Below, in pieces: positions 1 to 5,579 of a stretch of 10,156 nt of DNA (positions are counted from its first letter, which is position 1; each line of letters begins with the position of its first letter). The stretch is from positions 1 to 10,156 of the forward strand of contig DAOUQK010000108.1 in the NCBI GenBank assembly GCA_030625695.1. Direction: 5' to 3'. The translations under genes were made by a program, and so were the position numbers. The notes beneath the pieces were generated by a model. The model ran no database searches. It was not told where the DNA came from and worked only from the letters and a program-made list of their open reading frames with translations. This stretch comes from Paracoccaceae bacterium (lineage in GTDB: Bacteria > Pseudomonadota > Alphaproteobacteria > Rhodobacterales > Rhodobacteraceae).

Positions 1-462
1 AACCGTGAGGCCTGCCAGATCAGCCGCCGACAGGTGTAACTGCTTCAGTGCATCGACAGCAGGACCTGTACCCGCCGCCGCCTGACTTAGGCGCTTGGTC
101 AATTGAATCGTCGCCTGCTGGATTTCCCCCATGGAAACCCCTGCCAGATCCCCGGCGCGGGTCAGGATTTGCAGGCTTTCCGTCGTAGTGCGCAGGGAGG
201 CGGCAAGTTTCGCCTGCTCGTCAATCACCTGCAAACCAGAGCGCACCATGGCAATGCCCGCAGTCAGGGCAGCCGCAACCATAATCCCGGCGGCGATCTT
301 CGCCCGGCGCACGAACTTTGCCAGCTTTGCATTGGCGATCTCGGCCTCTCGCGACACCTTGCGGAACCCGCGCTGGCCTGCTTTGCCAATGCCCTCGAAC
401 TCAGCCTTGACCCTGTCGCCACCAACAGCCGCAAGGCGAACAGAAACTCTTTTTTCAGCCAT
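1..462 (-). CDS. Phage tail tape measure protein, N-terminal part (runs off the left edge)
   Basis: Only the first 154 codons are inside the window; tape measure proteins are usually many hundreds of residues long. The protein starts MAEKRVSVRL and has a basic, alanine-rich N-terminus with coiled-coil character. A hydrophobic stretch follows at about residues 55-73, then the LQILTRAGDLAGVS segment at 97-110. These fit the N-terminal domain of lambda gpH-like proteins, which set tail length and pass into the cell during DNA entry. The start at 462 has an upstream GGGA element and overlaps the stop of the frameshifted tail chaperone by 8 bases, which suggests translational coupling. Its place directly after the G/GT chaperone is the canonical one. 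The family call rests on position and sequence style; specificity cannot be judged from this part. Confidence 0.8.
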   Translation of the reverse strand, partial: MAEKRVSVRLAAVGGDRVKAEFEGIGKAGQRGFRKVSREAEIANAKLAKFVRRAKIAAGIMVAAALTAGIAMVRSGLQVIDEQAKLAASLRTTTESLQILTRAGDLAGVSMGEIQQATIQLTKRLSQAAAGTGPAVDALKQLHLSAADLAGLTV

Positions 463-1122
463 CACTCATTTCCCTTTGTTCATTCAGTGCCCTGACCATC
501 ACCGCTTCGATCGCGGGCAGGACTTCCGCGACCGGCGCGGGATCGATCCCAAGGGCCGATGCCATGGCCAGCGCTGCACCAAAATCCCAGCCGACAATCG
601 TGCCCGCTGCCGTGATGCGCATCTGCCCGCCAAGGCGGGTGACCAGATCCCAGATTTGTGTACCCTCCCAGGTTTGCGGGCGGTTCAGGATTTGCGGGCA
701 AGTTTCGCAGATTTTAGTGCAGGCCTCGCAGTATCCTTCACCCCCGCCGAAGGACCACTCGGCAAGGGCGATGAGACGTTTTTTTCCTGATCCAGCAGCA
801 GACCACTCGCGACATAATCGGTTTGGAAGGTCTCGAAGAGCGGCCAGATATCCAGCAGGGCATTGATCCCCTCCGGGCTGACTGCCACCGGGTCGCCGCT
901 CTCATCGCCCACACCTTCCCAGTCGGTGATGGCGATGCGGGCCAGCGCCTTGGCAAATACCAGCGCGCTTTCTTCGTCGCCCGTTTCCTCCGGCAGGTTG
1001 GCAATTGCAGGGTCATTCCTTGCCGCCACCATCAGCGCGGTGGTCAAAGGCAGGAGCTGAAGGCGGACGCCGTGGCCGAGATCGAGCCACGTCGGTTCAT
1101 TTGAAAGATTCAGTTTCAGCAT
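455..1122 (-). CDS. Tail assembly chaperone GT, -1 ribosomal frameshift product (222 aa)
   Basis: The first 115 residues are those of G. At the heptamer A_AAA_AAC (784-778) the -1 frame opens and runs 107 more codons to a TGA at 457-455. I translated this extension by hand. It has clear protein character: EWSFGGGEGYCEAC, then NRPQTWEGTQIWDLVTRLGG, then IVGWDFGAALAMASALGI, and ends in NEQREMSDG. Between the slip site and an internal methionine about 53 residues into the extension, the frame has no ATG, GTG or TTG, so it is hard to express except by frameshifting. In lambda and many siphophages the GT fusion is essential: the T part contacts the tail tube while G holds the tape measure. Four cysteines spaced C-x2-C-x3-C-x2-C sit at GT residues 132-142. 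The extension stops just inside the tape measure start, the expected place. Direct proof of shifting is lacking. Confidence 0.75.
685..1122 (-). CDS. Phage tail assembly chaperone, G-like (unshifted product)
   Basis: This 145-residue protein starts MLKLNLSNEPTWLDLGHGVR. In siphophages the G product binds the tape measure and helps recruit tail tube subunits; it is absent from the finished virion. A longer frame is open upstream to 1242, but the ATG at 1122 is preferred: it lies 1 base past the tail tube stop, and the extra 40 residues would lie over the tube gene and look arbitrary. No strong ribosome site is seen, so coupling to the tube gene is likely. Residues 1-112 carry the conserved-looking body, including a DIWPLFETFQTDYVASGLLL segment near 91-110. 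The tail after residue 115 is low-complexity and ends at a TGA at 685-687. That pattern fits a minor termination product of a gene whose longer form is made by frameshifting. Confidence 0.8.
   Translation of the reverse strand: MLKLNLSNEPTWLDLGHGVRLQLLPLTTALMVAARNDPAIANLPEETGDEESALVFAKALARIAITDWEGVGDESGDPVAVSPEGINALLDIWPLFETFQTDYVASGLLLDQEKNVSSPLPSGPSAGVKDTARPALKSAKLARKS
746..784 (-). promoter_or_regulatory. Programmed -1 frameshift signal: slippery heptamer plus downstream hairpin
   Basis: On the minus strand a run of seven A residues followed by C (785-778) gives zero-frame codons GAA AAA AAC. The last seven bases, A_AAA_AAC, fit the X_XXY_YYZ slippery rule. Fourteen bases past the heptamer lies a hairpin: GCCGA (763-759) and TCGGC (750-746) can pair around an 8-base loop. 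The zero frame ends after 30 more codons, whereas the -1 frame continues as a plausible phage protein. The heptamer is the strong evidence; the 5-bp hairpin is modest and may be incidental. Confidence 0.7.
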
Positions 1123-1123
1123 A

Positions 1124-2062
1124 TCAGTAACTCGCAATCTGGTTCTTGAGGGTGAATGTGCACATCTGCCCGGCAGCGGCATTGTAGGCGGCCTGCCAGT
1201 CAAAGCTGGCCTGAATGCCCTGCGGTCCCTGCACTTCGACACGGGGGCGGGGCAGATAGACTTCGTGCGCCGTGATGGTCAGGCTGAGGGTGGAGGAGAT
1301 GGTGTAGGAGAATTCCAGCGAAGCCGATGTGCCGTTCAGCGCCTGATCCATCAGTGTGGTGTCGGCAAAGCGCACATCGATCCGACCGGTGAGCGCCGCA
1401 TTCGAGGGGTCCGCCCCGTCGATCCGCCCGTCGGCGCGGATGGTTTCAATGCGGTCAAGGTTGTTGGAATACTGGATATCGGCGGTGACGATGTTGCCCA
1501 GCGCCGTGCCATTGCGCTTGATCGATCCGTTGAAATGCCCGAACCGCTGCAAGGCCCAAGTGGTGGGCGTTCCTGCCGCCGTCGATGTGACGACGGTTTC
1601 CCCCTGGGCGATCAGCTTCGCCGTTGCCGTCAATAGACCCGAGCGCTGCATTTGCCACGAGAGCTGATCGAGTACGCAGCCGGTGTACATGGCGAACCGT
1701 GGCACCTCGGGCATCGCAACCTCGATGGCCATGCTTGGCAGGGTCCATCCGCCCGACTTGAAGATATGCGTCTTGTCGGTCGTGCCGGTGGAGACCGGAT
1801 CCCCAAACGCTGCCTTCAGCCAGAAACCAAAGGCCTCCGCATCAATCGGCACCACCAGATCACCGTCCGCCGTCACCGCATCCTTGATCGGAGCCAGCGG
1901 ATCGCGCCCATAGCCCAGAAGTTCGGAGGTCAGCAGGGGTTGCTCGGCCCCCAGTGAGGCGCTGGCAAACGGCATCTGGAAATATCCGCTTGCCGGTGCC
2001 GTGCCATAGGTTGTCTCAAACGCAGCCGCGAGTTGCGACCGCGCGCCTTGTGCGCGTGCCAT
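1124..2062 (-). CDS. Phage major tail tube protein, V-like
   Basis: This 312-residue protein starts MARAQGARSQLAAAFETTYGT, an opening typical of phage tail tube subunits of the group found in alphaproteobacterial prophages. Subunits of this type stack as hexameric rings to form the tail tube. The body contains many short beta-strand-like segments, such as THIFKSGGWTLPSMAIEV near 103-120 and RFGHFNGSIKRNGTALGNI near 173-191, with a GRIDGADPSNAALTGRIDVRF segment near 217-237. It ends TFTLKNQIASY. The start at 2062 has an AAGGAAA ribosome site 7 bases upstream. It sits between the U-like terminator gene and the G chaperone gene, exactly where V lies in lambda. There is no clear sign of an added immunoglobulin-like domain. 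Confidence 0.85.
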   Translation of the reverse strand: MARAQGARSQLAAAFETTYGTAPASGYFQMPFASASLGAEQPLLTSELLGYGRDPLAPIKDAVTADGDLVVPIDAEAFGFWLKAAFGDPVSTGTTDKTHIFKSGGWTLPSMAIEVAMPEVPRFAMYTGCVLDQLSWQMQRSGLLTATAKLIAQGETVVTSTAAGTPTTWALQRFGHFNGSIKRNGTALGNIVTADIQYSNNLDRIETIRADGRIDGADPSNAALTGRIDVRFADTTLMDQALNGTSASLEFSYTISSTLSLTITAHEVYLPRPRVEVQGPQGIQASFDWQAAYNAAAGQMCTFTLKNQIASY

Positions 2063-2103
2063 ATCGTGTTTCCTTGTTTTGGGGTGGGATCAGTCGTTGA
2101 GGG

Positions 2104-2535
2104 TCAGCCCAGTGGGTCGGCCGTGGTGTAGGTCAGAATGACTGGAATGATTGCTGCCTTGATCGCCGCTGCGCCCTCCACCGGCAGGTCAACCGGCTGC
2201 GGGGCCTGCGCTTCCGTCCAGTCGCAGAGACTGCCCAGGGTGCGGTCGGCAGCAAGCGCGGCACCGATCGCCTGCATGAGGGTGTCAAAGGCAGTGGCTC
2301 TTGCCGCAGGAGTTTTGCCCTGCACGATCACCTCAATCTCGGCGCGGTGTTCATAGTGATAGGCTAGCGGCGACAGCGTCACCTCCGGTGCGCCCGGATC
2401 GCCGTCGCGCAGGATCAGCAGGCCGCCCGCGGGCACGCGTTCTGGCAGGATGTCTTCGCGCAGGACGGTTGCGTCGGGTACGGTTTCGATTGCCGCAAGC
2501 AGGGCTTGCAGGATGGTTTCGCGAGTTGTGGGCAT
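2104..2535 (-). CDS. Phage tail terminator-like protein, U-like
   Basis: This 143-residue protein starts MPTTRETILQALLAAIETVP and contains LSPLAYHYEHRAEIEVIVQG near 55-74, followed by a helix-rich half with FDTLMQAIGAAL and the ending VILTYTTADPLG. Small proteins of this kind, placed just before the tail tube gene, act in siphophages as the tail terminator or completion protein that caps the tube and docks to the head. The assignment rests mainly on gene order and size, with the EVIVQG strand and the late IIPVILTYTT strand in support. Some database entries for this family carry an unrelated acyl-CoA transferase label, which I would not adopt. The gene looks complete. Its start lies at the left edge of the inserted segment, and only a weak AAGAGA ribosome site precedes it, so it now depends on read-through or a new promoter. 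Confidence 0.7.
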   Translation of the reverse strand: MPTTRETILQALLAAIETVPDATVLREDILPERVPAGGLLILRDGDPGAPEVTLSPLAYHYEHRAEIEVIVQGKTPAARATAFDTLMQAIGAALAADRTLGSLCDWTEAQAPQPVDLPVEGAAAIKAAIIPVILTYTTADPLG

Positions 2536-2837
2536 GAGGTCTCTTGTATGAGTGAATGTGCGGTCAAAAAGCGATTCAGCTTTGCTGTGAACCTTATCGA
2601 GTAGCCGCTAAGAGCCATTCATGTTGCTGTTGGCAAGCGGTTGCTTCAAGCCCACAGCGCCCAATGCTGCACCATGCACATTTCGACGGGAAGGGCGGAT
2701 TGCTGCCGTTCTCTGCGGATGCAAAAGCACTCGAGCATTTTCCCCAGACCGGATGGGGTGGATGGCTCCTGCTTCAACCGGCGTCGCGATGCGCCATAGT
2801 GCAGTTGTCGTAAACTGCTTATGAGAGGAGCCACCCA
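2536..2837. other. Non-coding stretch between tail terminator and IS110 remnant
   Basis: This 302-base stretch has short open frames on both strands but none with convincing protein character. The part from about 2750 to 2837 is the leader of the IS110 transposase. The part from about 2560 to 2740 is not recognised. It includes a GAAGGGCGGATTGCTGCCGT segment at 2690-2709 that recalls short dispersed sequences I associate with rhodobacterial intergenic regions; that is only an impression. Confidence 0.5.
2760..2836. repeat. Imperfect inverted repeat ahead of the IS110 transposase
   Basis: GGATGGCTCCT at 2760-2770 and AGGAGCCACCC at 2826-2836 are inverted copies matching at 10 of 11 positions. 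The right copy includes the transposase ribosome site (GAGAGGAG, 2823-2830). A second inverted pair, GCAGTT (2801-2806) and AACTGC (2813-2818), lies inside with a 6-base loop. Together they could fold the IS leader into a two-hairpin structure that hides the ribosome site. IS110-family elements carry structured non-coding RNA near one end, but I cannot show that this is one. Confidence 0.5.
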
Positions 2838-3176
2838 ATGCAAGTTACAACAGTTGGCCTGGATTTGGCCAAGAACATCTTTCAGGTCCATGGCGTCACC
2901 GAGGACGGTGAAGTTGCCTTCAATCGTGCTCTGAGGCGGGCGCAGATGCTAACCTTCTTTGATACACTTCCACCTTGTCTGGTCGGCATGGAGGCCTGCG
3001 GTTCCGGCCATTACTGGGCGCGACAGCTCACCATGCTCGGCCACAAAGTTCGCCTGATCCCAGCAAATTATGTAAAGCCCCATGTCAAGCGCGGCAAATC
3101 TGATGCCGTGGATGCTGAAGCCATTTGCGAGGCGGTGAACCTCCGGCGGCAGGGTAATCATGGCGGAAGAGTCTGA
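2838..3176 (+). pseudogene. IS110-family transposase, N-terminal fragment
   Basis: The frame begins MQVTTVGLDLAKNIFQVHG, the signature start of IS110-family recombinases. It shows the RuvC-like DEDD residues D9, E52 (in LVGMEACGSGHYW), D89 and D92 (in KSDAVDAEAICEAV). Family-like sequence ends at about residue 100 (3137); the last 12 codons to the TGA at 3174-3176 are unrelated. Full-length members are about 320-400 residues and have a C-terminal domain with the catalytic serine, which is wholly missing, so the protein cannot be an active transposase. The start has a GAGAGGAG ribosome site 7 bases upstream. It is the only plus-strand coding remnant in the island and runs against the phage genes. 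Confidence 0.85.
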
Positions 3177-3234
3177 AAACTCGTTTGCTGCGCTATTGTC
3201 AAAGATCCGACTTGATCTGCGAACACCTGTTGGC

Positions 3235-3312
3235 ACGTGATTGGCTACGGCCAGAACATCGGTGAGCCAGGCTTGTGGGTCGACGCCATTGAGTTTGGCT
3301 GTTTTGATGGCC
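3235..3312 (-). pseudogene. IS66-family transposase (TnpC) C-terminal scrap
   Basis: On the minus strand this short segment translates to AIKTAKLNGVDPQAWLTDVL followed by a few diverged residues. It closely matches the well-known C-terminal end of IS66-family TnpC transposases (IETAKLNGVDPQAWLxDVLA). The surrounding frame can be read from 3365 to 2949, but the sequence on either side of the scrap is not IS66-like, and the far end is only the antisense of the IS110 fragment. It is therefore a remnant of roughly 25 codons, not a gene. It lies between the cut end of the IS110 transposase and the dodecin gene and marks a second IS event in the island. Confidence 0.75.
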
Positions 3313-3321
3313 TGGTAGCAG

Positions 3322-3339
3322 TTGGCAGTTGAGTGCCAA
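3322..3339. repeat. Short perfect inverted repeat near the IS66 scrap
   Basis: TTGGCA (3322-3327) and TGCCAA (3334-3339) are perfect inverted copies around a 6-base loop. The site lies 47 bases past the dodecin stop on the minus strand. There is no T-run after it, so it is not a typical intrinsic terminator. It may only mark an IS-related junction. Confidence 0.35.
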
Positions 3340-3385
3340 TAGCGATCAAAGTAACTTCTTGACAAAATCGCGAAGACAGTTGCGC

Positions 3386-3601
3386 TTATTGTGCACCGTC
3401 GAGGGCAAATCCTACTTTCAGTACGACCTGGTAGTGCTTCAGTTTCCCTTCTTCAATGTGCCCGCGAATTTTTTCGACCTCGAACCAGCGCAAGTTCTCC
3501 AAGGTTCCAGATGCCCTGGCAATCGCCTGTTGAATGGCGTCATCGATACTTGTGGTCGAAGAGCCGGCAAGTTCAATAATCTTGTAGATGTGGTCTTTCA
3601 T
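3386..3601 (-). CDS. Dodecin (flavin-binding dodecamer)
   Basis: This 71-residue protein has the size and layout of dodecins: MKDHIYKIIELAGSSTTSID, then a helix rich in A and Q, then RWFEVEKIRGHI, and finally HYQVVLKVGFAL. Dodecins form hollow dodecamers that bind flavins (riboflavin, FMN or FAD) and are thought to buffer or store flavin and limit photo-oxidative damage. The key tryptophan that stacks on the isoalloxazine ring fits W39 in NLRWFEV, and the glutamine in HYQV (Q58) fits the flavin-contacting glutamine of the family. The start has a GGAGG ribosome site 6 bases upstream. The gene is complete. It follows the CBS-hemerythrin gene on the same strand after 65 bases, which include a GC-rich hairpin, so it may be cotranscribed but separately controlled. 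Confidence 0.9.
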   Translation of the reverse strand: MKDHIYKIIELAGSSTTSIDDAIQQAIARASGTLENLRWFEVEKIRGHIEEGKLKHYQVVLKVGFALDGAQ

Positions 3602-3619
3602 GACAGTCCTCCATCAGAA

Positions 3620-3634
3620 AGGCCCATTGGGCCT
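3620..3634 (-). terminator. GC-rich hairpin between the CBS-hemerythrin gene and dodecin (weak terminator or attenuator)
   Basis: AGGCCC (3620-3625) and GGGCCT (3629-3634) pair perfectly around a 3-base loop. On the minus strand the hairpin is followed by TTTCTGATGG, a short T-rich stretch, and then the dodecin ribosome site. This could end part of the upstream transcript or set dodecin level. The T-run is short, so full termination is doubtful. Confidence 0.4.
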
Positions 3635-3666
3635 AAGGTCGGACCCTGGTGGACAACCAACGTCCT

Positions 3667-4752
3667 TTAAAAATCAAAACTGCGACGAACCCGCCGCGTG
3701 CGGTCCTTTGCAATGGGTTCAACCGGTACGGCCACGATTTGCGCATCGGGATCATGTTCGACAATGTATGTGAACAGCTTGTCGAACGTTGCTCTGCGCT
3801 CTTCACCGAACAACGGATCAGCGTCGCGACTGAAGGCTTTGTCTATGCGGCTCCAGTCTTCAGTTTTCAGGTACCGTGCCGCTAGAGGCATAAAAACATT
3901 CTCTTCACGACGCATGTGTGCACATTCGAAATCGACGTAGGAGTTCACAGCCAGCCGGAAGCGCTCAAGGCTTGACGGATCATTGTGCAATGCTTGCAAC
4001 GCCAACCGAAGATCCGAAAGTAGCCTCTTTCCAACTGTGTGCTCATCAATCAAATGGTCAAGCAACTCCGTCTCGCCGGGCTTCCGGCGGCGAAGGGTTT
4101 CGAATAGATAGGTCTCTTCCTTGGGGTGATGGATTGTGTCCGGGAATGCCTCCATATAATCAAGAATCGCCGTGAGTAGGTTTATCTCGGCCTCACTGCC
4201 AACGTCATCAAATCCGGCAACGAGATGATGCAGACACTCAAGAACGGCCCCGATCCTGCGGTGTTCTTCGTGCAGCGTCTCCAGAACATCCGTCATATGC
4301 TCTCCGCGTATTACCGGCGGCGCAATGAAAAGCTCAAGCTCGTGCGCCTCGAGCTGCTTTTCGTCGGAGAGAACCCAATAAATATCCCGTAGATTGATAA
4401 TTCCTGACAGCTTACCATCATTATTGATAACGGGAATTCGCCGGAGGCCGTGATCGCTCATGACTGTCCACACTTCTCGAAGCCCATCGACCGGCTTGCA
4501 GGTGACGACATCGCGGGTCATTGCATTACCGATGCCTGCGGCACCAGTGCATTTCTCACCCTTGCACCTTGCGACACAGCGCATAATGTCACTATCGGTT
4601 ACTACTCCGACCACCTTCTGTTCGGCGTCGCACACGACGACGATTCCAACATGCTCTGCCGGGAGTAGGGCCGCAGCATCAGCAACGGTTGCCTCCAGGG
4701 TCATGGTAGCGACCTCGGTTCCTTTCTTTTGAAGTACTGTCTCAACGATCAT
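3667..4752 (-). CDS. CBS-pair plus hemerythrin HHE-domain protein
   Basis: This 361-residue fusion has two parts. Residues 1-130 hold two CBS repeats: VVVCDAEQKVVGVVTDSDIM at about 38-57, and RRIPVINNDGKLSGIINLRD at about 104-123. CBS pairs usually bind adenosine nucleotides and act as sensors. Residues about 150-300 form a hemerythrin-type HHE four-helix domain with likely diiron ligands: H164 (LHEEH), H209 and E212 (HHPKEE), H238 (DEH), and H279 with E283 (HMRREEN). HHE domains bind oxygen, NO or iron. The start has a GAGGGA ribosome site 8 bases upstream. The gene begins 35 bases after the shorter CBS gene and shares its domain and cysteine positions (C41, C63, C68, C85), so the two look like relatives by duplication. 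The C-terminus is basic. The signal sensed and the output are unknown; an oxygen- or redox-linked role is inferred. Confidence 0.9.
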   Translation of the reverse strand: MIVETVLQKKGTEVATMTLEATVADAAALLPAEHVGIVVVCDAEQKVVGVVTDSDIMRCVARCKGEKCTGAAGIGNAMTRDVVTCKPVDGLREVWTVMSDHGLRRIPVINNDGKLSGIINLRDIYWVLSDEKQLEAHELELFIAPPVIRGEHMTDVLETLHEEHRRIGAVLECLHHLVAGFDDVGSEAEINLLTAILDYMEAFPDTIHHPKEETYLFETLRRRKPGETELLDHLIDEHTVGKRLLSDLRLALQALHNDPSSLERFRLAVNSYVDFECAHMRREENVFMPLAARYLKTEDWSRIDKAFSRDADPLFGEERRATFDKLFTYIVEHDPDAQIVAVPVEPIAKDRTRRVRRSFDF

Positions 4753-4787
4753 CGTCTTATTCCCTCAAAACGGTAACTGGTCGAAAT

Positions 4788-5237
4788 CTAGCGATATCCA
4801 ACCCCGTAGAAATAGTGTTCTAGCTCATCTTCCTTGAACTTGGCCTTCTCAAATAAGTGGAAAAGCACATCGCGCAAACTTATCAACCCGATAAACTGGC
4901 CTTTGTTATTGACAACTGGCATACGTCGCGAACTCTGATCCACCATGAGTGATCGAACATCATCAATATTGTCATTTGGACGGCACGACAGAAACTGCCG
5001 CGCCATAATTTGCGAAACACCTGTGTCACAGAAGCAAACGCCATCATTGCAACTTACGATACCTCGCATGATGTCACTGTTGTTAATGATGCCGATGACC
5101 TTCTGACCAGCGTCACAAACAACAACCACATCAATGTGCTGCGCGCGTAACAAAGCCGCGGCCTCCGGCACTTTGGCCTCGATCCCGACAGTTGCTACTG
5201 CCCCGCGCCCCTTTTTTAGAAGATTCTTGACTAACAT
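4788..5237 (-). CDS. Two-CBS-domain protein, probable adenylate-binding sensor
   Basis: This 149-residue protein is made up almost entirely of a CBS pair: VVVVCDAGQKVIGIINNSDIM at about 37-57, and RRMPVVNNKGQFIGLISLRD at about 104-123. It aligns without gaps to residues 1-123 of the neighbouring CBS-hemerythrin protein, so one probably arose from the other. It ends in an acidic and aromatic tail (EDELEHYFYGVGYR) instead of an HHE domain. Cysteines at 41, 63, 68 and 85 match those of the neighbour, with an extra C70. The start at 5237 has a GGAGAG ribosome site 7 bases upstream and is the first gene of the minus-strand group. Stand-alone CBS pairs often bind AMP, ATP or S-adenosylmethionine and regulate a partner; the most likely partner here is the larger paralogue, as a heteromer. 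That is inference. Confidence 0.85.
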   Translation of the reverse strand: MLVKNLLKKGRGAVATVGIEAKVPEAAALLRAQHIDVVVVCDAGQKVIGIINNSDIMRGIVSCNDGVCFCDTGVSQIMARQFLSCRPNDNIDDVRSLMVDQSSRRMPVVNNKGQFIGLISLRDVLFHLFEKAKFKEDELEHYFYGVGYR

Positions 5238-5579
5238 AGTTGCTCTCCGGTATTTTACTTCCTCCCGAGCCGAGCGCTCATATTTGTGTTTTCTATATGG
5301 TGATTAAAGTACCGGATTGCAAGATTACCGTCAGCGATTCTTGGCAAAATGAACCTGCTACGCCCTCCACCTTTGGCGTAGCCATCGGACAAGTGATTAG
5401 TGCTGGCGGAATGGCCCGCTTGTTGAAGTTTAGCTGGGTCCAGTCGGCAACGGCTGGTTCGACGGGTTGCATCGCAGCATATAGGTGCTGCAATAAAAGC
5501 CCGGTTTGGGCCGTTCACGTCGGTTGGGACATGGGCTTGGAAGTTTCGCACAGCCCCACAACGGTGAATTCCATCAAGA
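5238..5579. other. Unassigned stretch between CBS operon and phage gene Z
   Basis: This 342-base stretch contains open frames on both strands, but none has recognisable protein character or a credible start. It holds the candidate CBS promoter and a perfect inverted repeat GCAGCA (5474-5479) and TGCTGC (5486-5491) around a 6-base loop. It also contains a 19-residue frame (5574-5515, minus) that begins 8 bases after the GGAGGGG at the end of Z. That small frame probably marks the place where the phage DNA was cut and the original next start was replaced. Confidence 0.5.
5292..5322 (-). promoter_or_regulatory. Possible promoter of the CBS-hemerythrin-dodecin group
   Basis: On the minus strand TTGCAA (5322-5317) and TATAGA (5297-5292) are separated by 19 bases, and the -10-like box ends 54 bases before the first CBS start. 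The spacer is longer than the ideal 17. The AT-rich patch here contrasts with the GC-rich surroundings. I looked for an FNR-type TTGAT-N4-ATCAA box and saw none. Confidence 0.3.

Larger units (their letters stand above)
2536..5579. mobile_element. IS-associated cargo island inserted between phage genes Z and U
   Basis: In lambda-like late operons Z and U are adjacent. Here about 3 kb separates them and holds no phage structural gene. The segment contains, from left to right, unassigned sequence, a truncated IS110-family transposase, an IS66-family transposase scrap, dodecin, a CBS-hemerythrin protein, a CBS protein and a 342-base unassigned stretch. Both flanking phage genes are complete (Z stop at 5580-5582, U start at 2535), so the insertion or replacement hit the intergenic gap. 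I found no obvious terminal inverted repeats or target duplication for the whole island by eye. It probably arose in several steps of IS insertion and deletion. Confidence 0.7.

Noticed and set aside
131..790. Long plus-strand open frame of 219 codons
   Set aside because: It is antisense to the tape measure start and the GT extension. It is rich in R, A and P, as expected of shadow frames in high-GC DNA, and has no recognisable motif.
685..1242. Upstream start of the G-like gene at 1242
   Set aside because: The added 40 residues overlap the end of the tail tube gene and lack family character. The ATG at 1122, 1 base after the tube stop, gives the expected N-terminus MLKLNLSNEP.
2949..3365. 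Minus-strand frame of 138 codons as a real gene
   Set aside because: Only about 25 codons match IS66 TnpC. The remaining part is antisense to the IS110 transposase fragment or unrecognised, so it is a chance fusion.
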